Shown piece after piece: positions 8,239 through 17,645 of a stretch of DNA of 64,000 nt. The notes below the pieces were generated by a model that was not told the origin of the DNA, made no database searches, and was given only the letters and a program-made list of their open reading frames with translations. Both the position numbers and the translations under genes were made by a program. This DNA is from Vineibacter terrae (GTDB taxonomy: Bacteria > Pseudomonadota > Alphaproteobacteria > Reyranellales > Reyranellaceae): assembly GCF_008039615.1 (NCBI RefSeq), contig NZ_VDUZ01000023.1, positions 1 through 64,000 on the forward strand, in the 5' to 3' direction. Every line of letters begins with the position of its first letter. Within the stretch, counting starts at the first letter, position 1.

Positions 8239-9237
8239 CTAACCCCTTGAAACGACTACCTTAATCTCGCCCAGGCTGATGCGCGCGCCGTCGCGGAGGG
8301 GAATTGGCTGGTAGGGTGCAATGCGCTGCCCGTCGACCGCGGTGCCGTTGGTCGAGCCCAGGTCCTCGACCGTCAGCACGCCACCCGGGCCGGCCCTGAA
8401 GCGGGCATGTCGGCGCGAGATGCTGTCGTTGTCGATGGTGAGCTGGCAGTAGCGCTGCATGCGGCCGAACACCACACCCTCGTGCTGCTGCAGCAGGCCG
8501 CCGTCGAGGCGCATGTCCACGCGCGTGCCGGCACGGTCGGCGCCGACCAGGCGCCAGCCGACCGGCTCCGCCGATGACGGCGCATAGGAGATCGATGCCA
8601 GGGGCGCCGACACGGTCGGCGCGTGCGGCGCCCCGAGCGACGGCTGTGGCGCCGCCTGCGAGGGCGTCTCCATCGTGGCGGGGCGCTGCGGCGGCAGCGA
8701 TGTCGGCGCCTCGGCCCCCCGGTCGACGGCCATCACGCGATGCACCCGCACCGGCCGTGATATGTTCTTCACCTGCTGGTCGCCGAGATCGAAGAAGCCG
8801 AAGCCGATCTTGCCCTCGACCGCCTCGCGCACGCGCGCCGAGACGACGACGGTGCCCGGCTCGGCCAGCGCCTGGATGCGGGCCGCCACGTTCACCTCGT
8901 CGCCGAAGATGTTGTCGCCGTCGACGATCACCTCGCCGATGTTCAGGCCGATGCGCAGCAGGACGTGCCGCTGCGGCGGCCGGTCGGCGTTGCGCTGAGC
9001 CATGGCCACCTGCAGCTCCATCGCGCAGCGCACGGCGGCGACGGCGCTGGTGAACTCGACCAGCATGGCATCGCCGGCCGTGTTGACCAGGCGCCCAGTA
9101 TGGCGCCCCAGCGCCGGCAGCCAGACGTGGTCGAACAACGTCTTCAGCTCGCGGAAGGTCTGGGTCTCCGCCCCTTCCATGAGCCGGCTGTAGCCGACCA
9201 CATCGGCATGCAGGATGGCCGCCAGTCGCCGGTCCAT
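8239..9237 (-). CDS. Class III adenylate/guanylate cyclase fused to FHA domain
   Basis: A 332-aa two-domain protein. Residues 1-170 are a class III nucleotide cyclase catalytic domain: metal-binding D12 (HADVVGYS) and D56 (NTAGDAM), with transition-state residues N116 and R120 in NVAARIQ. A Pro/Ala-rich linker (175-225) leads to an FHA domain (about 228-330) with the phosphothreonine-binding hallmarks GR (258-259), SRRH (274-277) and GSTNGT (294-299). No membrane segment is seen, so it is probably cytosolic. It lies 7 bases after the transglutaminase-like gene and downstream of a Ser/Thr kinase gene, making the kinase or its substrates the obvious phospho-partner of the FHA domain. ATP versus GTP preference cannot be judged by eye. 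Both domain calls are firm. Confidence 0.92.
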   Translation of the reverse strand: MDRRLAAILHADVVGYSRLMEGAETQTFRELKTLFDHVWLPALGRHTGRLVNTAGDAMLVEFTSAVAAVRCAMELQVAMAQRNADRPPQRHVLLRIGLNIGEVIVDGDNIFGDEVNVAARIQALAEPGTVVVSARVREAVEGKIGFGFFDLGDQQVKNISRPVRVHRVMAVDRGAEAPTSLPPQRPATMETPSQAAPQPSLGAPHAPTVSAPLASISYAPSSAEPVGWRLVGADRAGTRVDMRLDGGLLQQHEGVVFGRMQRYCQLTIDNDSISRRHARFRAGPGGVLTVEDLGSTNGTAVDGQRIAPYQPIPLRDGARISLGEIKVVVSRG

Positions 9238-9244
9238 CGTGCTC

Positions 9245-10225
9245 CTACTCCTTCATCTCGAAAAAGGTGATCTCACCCGGCCGCTCGATATACCACGCCG
9301 TGCTGGGCGCGATCTGCCCCGGCGGCACGACCGCCGGACCGGTCGGCTCGAGCATCACCCATGGATGGCCGCCATGGGCGATCGTGACGTCGCCCTCCTG
9401 CGGCGGCAGGTCGACGGCCAGCGCCACGTGCTGCGGCAGGACGACGAACAGCAGGCGCCGCGCCGGCGTCAAGGTGCGCAGGATCGCCGCCAGCGCCACG
9501 GTCTTGCTGTCGCAATCGCCGCGGTTGAGCTTGAACATGGCCGGCGGTGGCGCGAACTCGATGCCGCCCGTGGTCAGCGGGCTGATCAGATCGTCGTAGG
9601 GGATCGCCTGCACGAAGCTCAGCGCCCGGGCCAGGCGGGCGCGCTCGTCGAGCCCGCCCGTCTGCGCCGACAACGCGCCTGCCACCGGCCGCAGAGCGGC
9701 CACATAGCGCAGCGCCGCCTCGGGATAGTCCATGTGGATGGCGTCGCCCACGGCGCGGCGCGCGTGCTTGCGCAGCCATTCCTGCCGGGCGGCCTCGATG
9801 ATGCCGTCCAGGCGCGCCTCGAAGGCTTCGCGCCGGGCGGTGCTGTCGGCCAGGACCACGAAGGAGACGCCGCCGCCGCGGGGGATGGTCTGCACGGTCA
9901 CGCCGGCGCGCCTGGCCTCCCGCTCCAGCGCTGCCTGGATGTGGCCGTAGAGGTTCGGCATCGAATAGTCGCGAAACAACGCCATCGCCGCGTCGATTGC
10001 GGCCGACGGCAGCGGGAACGACAGGCTGCGGGCCGCCCCGCCGGCATCCTTGAACGCGTAGGAGAACTGGACGTCGCTGCCGGCCGGCCGCCAGCTGAAG
10101 GCGCTCTGCTGCGCGCTGGCCGGCGACGCGCCGCACGCCAGCATGGCACCAAGCGCGGCTGCCGCCGCGACACGCCCGATCCGACCCCCACGCAAACCCG
10201 TCCCCATCAGCCGTGTCCATCTCAT
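9245..10225 (-). CDS. Transglutaminase-like cysteine protein, exported (copy B)
   Basis: A 326-aa protein with an N-terminal signal peptide (basic start, hydrophobic 17-31, cleavage likely after ASPASA at about 38). The C-terminal part has the Cys-His-acid arrangement of bacterial transglutaminase-like proteases: C238 in NRGDCDSK, H266 in PQHVALAV, E293 in WVMLEPT. It is a paralogue of the gene at 12366-13358, sharing QAIPYD, FAPPP, LNRGDCDSK and an aligned tail, and the two flank the kinase gene. The stop lies 7 bases before the FHA-cyclase start, so the two are almost certainly co-transcribed. Probable periplasmic thiol protease or amidase; the target is unknown. Confidence 0.75.
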   Translation of the reverse strand: MRWTRLMGTGLRGGRIGRVAAAAALGAMLACGASPASAQQSAFSWRPAGSDVQFSYAFKDAGGAARSLSFPLPSAAIDAAMALFRDYSMPNLYGHIQAALEREARRAGVTVQTIPRGGGVSFVVLADSTARREAFEARLDGIIEAARQEWLRKHARRAVGDAIHMDYPEAALRYVAALRPVAGALSAQTGGLDERARLARALSFVQAIPYDDLISPLTTGGIEFAPPPAMFKLNRGDCDSKTVALAAILRTLTPARRLLFVVLPQHVALAVDLPPQEGDVTIAHGGHPWVMLEPTGPAVVPPGQIAPSTAWYIERPGEITFFEMKE

Positions 10226-10289
10226 ACAAGCCCGGCGGCGGCGATGCCACCCCGCGCGCGCTCACAAGGCGATCGCGTATGGTCCTGTT

Positions 10290-10309
10290 GTCATCCCGAG
10301 TGGCGCTGC
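10290..10309. repeat. Half-copy of the GTCATCCCGAG dispersed repeat
   Basis: GTCATCCCGAGTGGCGCTGCG matches the left terminus of the dispersed palindromes elsewhere in the window, but no mirrored right half is present. It lies between the kinase stop and the downstream transglutaminase-like gene. Confidence 0.4.
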
Positions 10310-10332
10310 GCGCGGCCAGCAGAGACAGGAAC

Positions 10333-12270
10333 CTATTGGTGCCGCAGATTGAGGGTGCACTGGGGCCGGAAGGCATCGGGCCGGCCGCCGATGGTGCGCG
10401 CCGAGCCGGTGATGGCGATCGCATCACCTGCAGGACGGCCGCGCAGCGAGGCCATCCACTCGCGACCCTCCTGGCCGATCCAGGCCAGATCGGACACCGC
10501 CGAGCTGTCGCTGACCCGCAACGCGATCGTCATGCCCTGCACGGTCGCGCTGCCCTGCCCTGCCGCCACCCGCATCGTCACCGGTCCTTTCGGACCACCG
10601 GGAAAGCATTCCACCGTGCCGCTCCACGTGCCATCGACCCCGGCCGGGCGCGGCACCGGGGGAGGCGGCGTGGGCGGGATCGGCTCGGGAGGACGGCGGG
10701 CGGCCTCCTCCTGCCGCCGTCTCGCGTCGGCTTCGGCCTTGCGGCGGGCTTCATCCTCCTGCCGCCGCCGGGCATCAGCATCGGCCTTGTGCCGCGCGTC
10801 CTCAGCCGCCTGGCGGCGCGCCGCCTCCTCCTGCTGTCGCCGGGCATCGGCGTCGGCCTGGCGACGAGCCGCTTCGGCCGCCTGACGGCGGGCTTCCTCC
10901 TCCTGCTGGGCGCGGGCTTCGTCCTCGGCCTTCCGCCGTGCCGACTCGGCTTCCTGCTCGACCTGGGCCTGGTGCTTTGCCGCCGCCTCCTCCGCGGCGC
11001 GGCGCCGGGCTTCCGCCTCGGCTTGCTGGCGCGCCTGCTCGATGCGCTGGCGTTCCGCCTCGGCCTGGCGCTGCGCCTGCAGCTCGCGCTGCCGCGCCTC
11101 GGCCGCCAGGCGCTCGGCTTCGCGCGCCGCTTCCCGCTCCCGCACATCGCGCACGTAGAGGGTGCCACCGGCCACGCCGGCAACGACCAGCAATCCTACG
11201 ACCGCGGCCACGATCCATTTCCGGCTGCTCCCCGCCGGCCGGGCCGGCCTGGGCGGCTTGGCCGGCCTGGCCGACGCCGCGCGCGGGACATGAGTCTCGT
11301 CATCATGCGCCGCCCGCTCCGGCGGCGCATCGGCGCAGATCGGCGCGAACGCGGTCGGCCGCCGGCCGTCGAACACGGCCCGCCACGCCGCGATGGTGGC
11401 CGGGCGATCCTGTGCCCGCACCGCGAGGCCGGCATCGATGCCGGCCAGCAGCCCCGATGGATAGAGGCCGGCGGCAACGCGCGACGCCGGCTCCAGGCGA
11501 TCGCCCATCACCCGCTCCAGCGCGTTGGGCGGCATGCCGCCGGTGACGCACTGGTAGAGCGTGGTGGCCAAGGCATAGATGTCGGTGTAGGGCCCCTGGG
11601 CTGCCGACGTGAACTGCTCGACCGCGGCGTAGCCCGGCGTGTAGACCGCCGTCATCGCCTGCGTGCGGCCGGCGACCGCAGCCCGCGCGGCGCCGAAGTC
11701 GAGCAGGGTCGGGCGACCTTCGTCATCGAGCGTGATGTTCGACGGCTTGATGTCGCGATGCAGGATGCCGGTCTCGTGCACGCTCTGCAGGCCATCGAGC
11801 AGCGGCGGCAGGAGGCGCTCGATTATCTGCGGCGGCAGGCGGCCCTCACGCTTGAGGCGCGCCTCCAGCGTCTCGCCGCGCAACAGCTCCATCACCATGT
11901 AGGCGGTGCCGTTGGCCTCGAGGAAATCGTAGACGCGCACGATGGCGGGCGCGTTCTCGAACCGGGCCAGGGTCTGGGCCTCGGCCAGGAAGCGCTCTCG
12001 GCCCCAGCGGAAGTCGTCGGCCAGCCGGGTCGAGCGCGGCAGCACCTGGGTGCCGCCATGGCGCACGGCCAGCGCCACCGGCAGGTATTCCTTGATCGCC
12101 ACGGCGCGGTCGAGCTGGCGGTCATGCGCGCGGTAGGTGATGCCGAACGTCCCCTGTCCCAGGGTCTCGATCAGCTGGTAGCGCGCCAGCGGATAGCCGG
12201 CCGGCAGCGAGACGAGGTTGTCGCCGACGGCATCGCCTGAATGCACCGATCCGGTCCGCGTCTGGTCCAA
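10333..12270 (-). CDS. Membrane Ser/Thr protein kinase with coiled coil and extracytoplasmic C-terminal domain
   Basis: This 645-aa Hanks-type kinase has all core motifs: Gly loop GQGTFG (38-43), VAIK with K60, HRDIKPSN with D173 and N178, DFG with D191, and YAAVEQF in place of the usual APE. The kinase domain (about 30-300) is followed by a Pro/Ala-rich juxtamembrane segment, one membrane helix (352-373), a long Ala/Arg/Glu/Gln coiled coil (about 375-525), a proline hinge, and a compact C-terminal domain (about 540-645) starting DGTWSGTVECFPG. The topology puts the kinase inside and the coiled coil and terminal domain in the periplasm, as in sensor kinases. It sits between two transglutaminase-like genes and upstream of an FHA-cyclase, suggesting signal reception outside and phospho-dependent cyclase control inside (inference). 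Confidence 0.92.
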   Translation of the reverse strand: MDQTRTGSVHSGDAVGDNLVSLPAGYPLARYQLIETLGQGTFGITYRAHDRQLDRAVAIKEYLPVALAVRHGGTQVLPRSTRLADDFRWGRERFLAEAQTLARFENAPAIVRVYDFLEANGTAYMVMELLRGETLEARLKREGRLPPQIIERLLPPLLDGLQSVHETGILHRDIKPSNITLDDEGRPTLLDFGAARAAVAGRTQAMTAVYTPGYAAVEQFTSAAQGPYTDIYALATTLYQCVTGGMPPNALERVMGDRLEPASRVAAGLYPSGLLAGIDAGLAVRAQDRPATIAAWRAVFDGRRPTAFAPICADAPPERAAHDDETHVPRAASARPAKPPRPARPAGSSRKWIVAAVVGLLVVAGVAGGTLYVRDVREREAAREAERLAAEARQRELQAQRQAEAERQRIEQARQQAEAEARRRAAEEAAAKHQAQVEQEAESARRKAEDEARAQQEEEARRQAAEAARRQADADARRQQEEAARRQAAEDARHKADADARRRQEDEARRKAEADARRRQEEAARRPPEPIPPTPPPPVPRPAGVDGTWSGTVECFPGGPKGPVTMRVAAGQGSATVQGMTIALRVSDSSAVSDLAWIGQEGREWMASLRGRPAGDAIAITGSARTIGGRPDAFRPQCTLNLRHQ

Positions 12271-12365
12271 GAGGCGGCTCCCCTGCCGTCCAACGGCAGC
12301 CGCACGCTGCAGCCGGATTATGGCAAAATGAGTACCACCTCACAAGTAACGTTTTAGGAACCGAG

Positions 12366-13358
12366 TCACGCCCGCAGCGGCCACACCGAAAACTGCTGTC
12401 GGTCGAGGAACCTCGCCGTCTGCGGCGCCACTTGGCCCACCGGCGCCATGGCCGGGCCGGCCGCTTCGACGGCGATGAACACGCGACCATCGCGCCGCAC
12501 CCAGGCATCGCCCTCGCGCCAGGGCACGTCGACCGCCAGGATCGCATGCCCGGGCATGGTCGCCATGGCGCTGAGGCGGCCCGGCATCACCGCCCGCAGC
12601 ACACAAGCCAGCGCCACCGCCTTGCTGTCGCAGTCGCCCCGGTTGAGGTCGACCAGGGTCGGCGGCGGGGCGAAATCATAGCCACCGTTGCGCACGCGAT
12701 CGGTGAGCTCGTCGTAGGGGATGGCCTGGAAGAACGACAGGGCCAGCGCCAGCCGGGTGCGCTCGTCGGCATTGCCGGCGATCGCCAGCAGCGCCTGCGC
12801 CAGCGGCCACAGCGCCCGGACATAGCGGCGCGTGGCCGCCACGTAGTCGACCGAGATGGTGCTGCCATCGACGCGGCGCAGATAGGCGCTGGTGTAGCGC
12901 GCCCGTCCCTGCTCGATCGTGTCCTTGATCTGGCGGCCGGCCTCGCCCAGCAGAGGCGGCGGCCCGAGCAGGCGATAGGAGATACCCATCGTGTCGACCG
13001 CCATCGGGCGACGCTCGATCTGCAGCGTCACCTCGGTCCAGCCGGCGGCGGCCTGGCGCATGGCGGCTTCGAGATAGTCCCGCATGGCCTCGAGCGAGAA
13101 CTCGCGGAACAGGCGCGCGGCCTGATCGATCTCGGCCGCCGCCAGGGCAAAGCTGATGTCGCGCTCGCGCTGGTCGTGGTCGAGCCAGCGCACCCGGTAT
13201 TGCGTCTGCGCGCCGCGGCGGCGGCGCTCGAACGACAATTGCCGCGCCGCTGCCGGCAGCGGCGCGCCGGCCACGGCCAACGCGATGCCGCCCAGCAGCA
13301 CATCCCGTCGCCGAGGGCGGACGCCGCCGGGACCTGCCCCGGAAGACTGGGCCAGCAC
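12366..13358 (-). CDS. Transglutaminase-like cysteine protein, exported (copy A)
   Basis: A 330-aa paralogue of the gene at 9245-10225. The candidate triad is C243 (NRGDCDSK), H271 (PGHAILAV) and E298 (FIAVEAA). The N-terminus has PRRRDVLLGG followed by a hydrophobic stretch and AAARQ, resembling a twin-arginine-type export signal. The start is uncertain: the frame is open to 13478, but the extra codons translate a dispersed palindromic repeat (13371-13456), so I chose GTG 13358, the first start inside non-repeat sequence. It is the first gene of the kinase/cyclase operon, 95 bases from the kinase start. Probable periplasmic thiol hydrolase; function unknown. Confidence 0.7.
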   Translation of the reverse strand: MLAQSSGAGPGGVRPRRRDVLLGGIALAVAGAPLPAAARQLSFERRRRGAQTQYRVRWLDHDQRERDISFALAAAEIDQAARLFREFSLEAMRDYLEAAMRQAAAGWTEVTLQIERRPMAVDTMGISYRLLGPPPLLGEAGRQIKDTIEQGRARYTSAYLRRVDGSTISVDYVAATRRYVRALWPLAQALLAIAGNADERTRLALALSFFQAIPYDELTDRVRNGGYDFAPPPTLVDLNRGDCDSKAVALACVLRAVMPGRLSAMATMPGHAILAVDVPWREGDAWVRRDGRVFIAVEAAGPAMAPVGQVAPQTARFLDRQQFSVWPLRA

Positions 13359-13370
13359 GCATGGCCTGGC

Positions 13371-13456
13371 GTCATCCCGAGCGCAACGAGGGATCTCCTG
13401 CGGCAGGACGCACCGCGCGCCATTCGCGGGAGATCCCTCGCTGCGCTCAGAATGAC
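13371..13456. repeat. Dispersed palindromic repeat, GTCATCCCGAGCG family
   Basis: An 86-base imperfect palindrome with left end GTCATCCCGAGCGCAACGAG and right end CTCGCTGCGCTCAGAATGAC. It separates the crotonase gene from the downstream kinase operon. Related copies are at 24063, 50614, 53659, 55437 and 60264, with half-copies at 10290, 23971 and 33357. Confidence 0.85.
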
Positions 13457-13484
13457 GAGGGCGTCCCGGCGCGACCATCGGCGG

Positions 13485-14273
13485 TCAGCGCCCGCGGAAG
13501 ACCGGCTTGCGCTTGTCGTTCACGGCAGCGATGCCTTCGACCAGATCCTCGGACATGGCGCAGGTGCGGATGCGCTGGCGGATGATGTCCTCGTCGAAGA
13601 CGCTGCAGGCGATATCGTTGATCGATGCCTTCATGCCGGCCAGCGACAGCGGCGCCAGGCCGCTGGCGGTGGCGGCCAGCCCGTCGACCTTGGCCGCTAA
13701 CGCGGCGCGCTCGACCAGCCAGTCAAGATAGCCGATGCGGTGCAGCTCGTTGCCGTCGAACTCCTCGGCCAGCAGCAGGAAGCGCTTGGCGACGCCGGGG
13801 CCGAGCCGTTCGGTGAAGCGCCGCAGGCCGCTGGGATAGTAGTGCAGGCCCAGCCGGCCGGCCGGCAGGAAGGCGCGCATGCCGCGGATGCCGACACGGA
13901 AGTCACAGGCCAGCGCCAGGTCGGTGCCGCCGCCATAGACGCTGCCGTTGAGCGCGCCGATGGTGGGCACGCGGCTGGCCTCCAGGCGGTCGCACAAGAT
14001 CTCGAAGCTGTAGCGCCGGCCATCGCCGCCGCCATCGTCCGGCGACGCCGCGACGCCGGGCCGCAGCGATCCCAGGTCGAAGCCGGCGCAGAACGTCTTC
14101 TCACCGGCGCCGGTGACCACCAGCACGCGGAGATCCGTCGCCGCGTCGATCGTATCGAGATGGCCGATGAAGGCCTTGATATCGGCCGGCGCCAACCGGT
14201 TGTGAACCGCCGGGTTGTTGAGGGTGATGGTGGCCCGCGGGCCGTCGATGGTCAGCAGGATATGCTCGCTCAT
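13485..14273 (-). CDS. Enoyl-CoA hydratase/isomerase-fold protein without the hydratase glutamates
   Basis: A 262-aa crotonase-superfamily protein. The CoA/oxyanion signatures are present: CAGFDL (62-67) and NGSVYGGGTDLALACDFR (109-126). Aligning ACDFRVGIRGMRAFLPAG with the ACD-AGE-QPE block of true enoyl-CoA hydratases puts R130 and A138 where the two catalytic glutamates should be, so hydratase activity is unlikely. Another crotonase-type reaction (isomerase, hydrolase, decarboxylase) or a non-enzymatic role is possible. The gene is divergent from the acyl-CoA dehydrogenase at 14373 across a 99-base gap, suggesting a shared regulatory region and a linked fatty- or aromatic-acyl-CoA pathway. 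Confidence 0.85.
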   Translation of the reverse strand: MSEHILLTIDGPRATITLNNPAVHNRLAPADIKAFIGHLDTIDAATDLRVLVVTGAGEKTFCAGFDLGSLRPGVAASPDDGGGDGRRYSFEILCDRLEASRVPTIGALNGSVYGGGTDLALACDFRVGIRGMRAFLPAGRLGLHYYPSGLRRFTERLGPGVAKRFLLLAEEFDGNELHRIGYLDWLVERAALAAKVDGLAATASGLAPLSLAGMKASINDIACSVFDEDIIRQRIRTCAMSEDLVEGIAAVNDKRKPVFRGR

Positions 14274-14372
14274 GGCGGCATTTTAGCCCCCGCGCCGGCG
14301 CCGGGGAAACATTGATGGACCGGCCCGGCGCACATAAGGTGCGGATCGGACCATTCTGCCGAGACCCAGACC

Positions 14373-16163
<1,791 letters not shown>

Positions 16164-16242
16164 CCTCTTGAGCGCAAGCGTCGGCCTCCGCATAAGCGGG
16201 CGCAACGCCCCGCTCCGGGGTATGATACAGGTGGTCGCGCCC

Positions 16243-17493
16243 ATGAATGCCGCATCGACATCCGGCGTCATCGAGCTGCCCGAGGACAAGGCGCGTGCGT
16301 TCGTCGAGTCTTTCGACCTCACGCGCCTGACGCGGGACTTCCTCGATGATCCCTTCCCGCGCTACCATGCGCTGCGCCGCTTTGCGCCCGTCAAGCGCCT
16401 GCCCGACGGCAGCGTCTTCCTGAGCCGCTATGCCGATATCCAGCTCTGCTACCGCGACGCGCGCATGAGCTCGGACAAGAAGGTCGAGTTCGGACCCAAG
16501 TTCGGCGTCGGCACGCCGCTCTATCGCCACCACACCACCAGCCTGGTGTTCAACGATCCGCCGCTGCACACGCGCGTGCGCAGGCTGCTGGCCGCCGCCT
16601 TCACGCCGCGGGCGCTGAAGGCGCTGGAGCCGCGCGTCGCGGCCATCGTCGACCAGCTGCTGGACCAGGCGGCCGACGCGCGGCGGATGGACGTGATCGA
16701 GGATTTCGGCTTCGCCCTGCCGGTCGAGGTGATCTGCGACATGCTGGGCGTGCCGCGCGCCGAGCGCGGTCCGTTCCGACGCTATTCCCTGGCCATCCTG
16801 GGCGCGCTGGAGCCGGTGATCTCGGCCGAGAAGCAGCGGATCGGCGACGATGCCGTCGCAGAGTTCTCGGCCTATCTCGACGACCTGATCAGCGCGCGCC
16901 GCAAGCGGCCGGCCGACGACAACGACGTGCTGGGCACCTTGATCCACGGCGAGGTCGATGGCGAGCGCCTCACGCATGAGGAGCTGGTGCAGAACTGCAT
17001 CTTCCTGCTCAACGCCGGGCACGAGACCACCACCAACCTGATCGGCAACACGCTCGATGCGCTGCTGCGCTTTCCCGACCAGCTGGCACGCCTGCAGGCC
17101 GATCCGACATTGATCCGCAGCTGTGTCGAGGAAGGACTGCGCTTCGAAAGCTCCAACCAGCTGGGCAACCGCCGGCTGATGGCCGACGCCGAGATCGGCG
17201 GCGAGCGGCTGGCGGCCGGCACCTACATCCATATCGGCATCGGCGCCGCCAACCGCGATCCGGCCGAGTTCCCCGAGCCCGACCGCTTCGATGCGGGGCG
17301 CACGCCCAACCGCCATGTCGCCTTCGGCGCCGGCGTGCACATGTGCCTGGGCGCGACCCTGGCGCGCATGGAAGGCACCATCGCGCTCGACCGCTTCATC
17401 CGGCGCTTTCCGGCCTGTCGCCGCGACGGCGACTTCGTACGCGGCGGCCGCGCCCGCTTCAGGGGCTTCGCGAAATATCCCGTGGCATGGTGA
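16243..17493 (+). CDS. Cytochrome P450
   Basis: A 416-aa soluble bacterial P450 monooxygenase. Motifs are AGHETTTN in the I-helix (258-265), EEGLR with the ExxR pair (E297/R300), NRDP (337-340), and the heme loop FGAGVHMCLG with proximal C368. I chose ATG 16243 because AGGTGG lies 8 bases upstream; ATG 16222 and TTG 16168 in the same frame would add 7 or 25 residues. No membrane anchor. Co-directional with the acyl-CoA dehydrogenase and possibly in one transcript. No ferredoxin or reductase gene is adjacent, so redox partners are encoded elsewhere. Substrate unknown. Confidence 0.93.
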   Translation: MNAASTSGVIELPEDKARAFVESFDLTRLTRDFLDDPFPRYHALRRFAPVKRLPDGSVFLSRYADIQLCYRDARMSSDKKVEFGPKFGVGTPLYRHHTTSLVFNDPPLHTRVRRLLAAAFTPRALKALEPRVAAIVDQLLDQAADARRMDVIEDFGFALPVEVICDMLGVPRAERGPFRRYSLAILGALEPVISAEKQRIGDDAVAEFSAYLDDLISARRKRPADDNDVLGTLIHGEVDGERLTHEELVQNCIFLLNAGHETTTNLIGNTLDALLRFPDQLARLQADPTLIRSCVEEGLRFESSNQLGNRRLMADAEIGGERLAAGTYIHIGIGAANRDPAEFPEPDRFDAGRTPNRHVAFGAGVHMCLGATLARMEGTIALDRFIRRFPACRRDGDFVRGGRARFRGFAKYPVAW

Positions 17494-17494
17494 T

Positions 17495-17637
17495 CCCCTC
17501 TCCCGCTTGCGGGAGAGGGAGGGGCCCATCGCGCAGCGATGGGAGGGTGAGGGCCCCAAGGACTCGGCGCTGTGCGTGAACCCCTCACCCGCCGGTCGCT
17601 TGCGCGACCATCGACCTCTCCCGCTTGCGGGAGAGGT
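17495..17637. repeat. Composite palindromic repeat, CCTCTCCCGC-TTGCGGGAGAGG type
   Basis: Two copies of CTCTCCCGCTTGCGGGAGAG (17498-17517 and about 17617-17636) flank a third hairpin CCCATCGC-GCA-GCGATGGG (17525-17543) and facing GGTGAGGG/CCCTCACC blocks, so the whole 143 bases fold as a large imperfect palindrome. It fills the gap between the convergent P450 and glutathione reductase genes and probably stabilises or ends both mRNAs. No T-run follows a stem in either direction, so classical termination is unproven. Confidence 0.75.
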
Positions 17638-17645
17638 AAAAAAAC

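Noticed and set aside
13371-13456. N-terminal extension of the transglutaminase-like protein A (to 13478)
   Set aside because: The codons are those of a dispersed palindrome also found in noncoding gaps.
17615-17645. Intrinsic terminator for glutathione reductase
   Set aside because: The T-run precedes the stem on the minus strand instead of following it.
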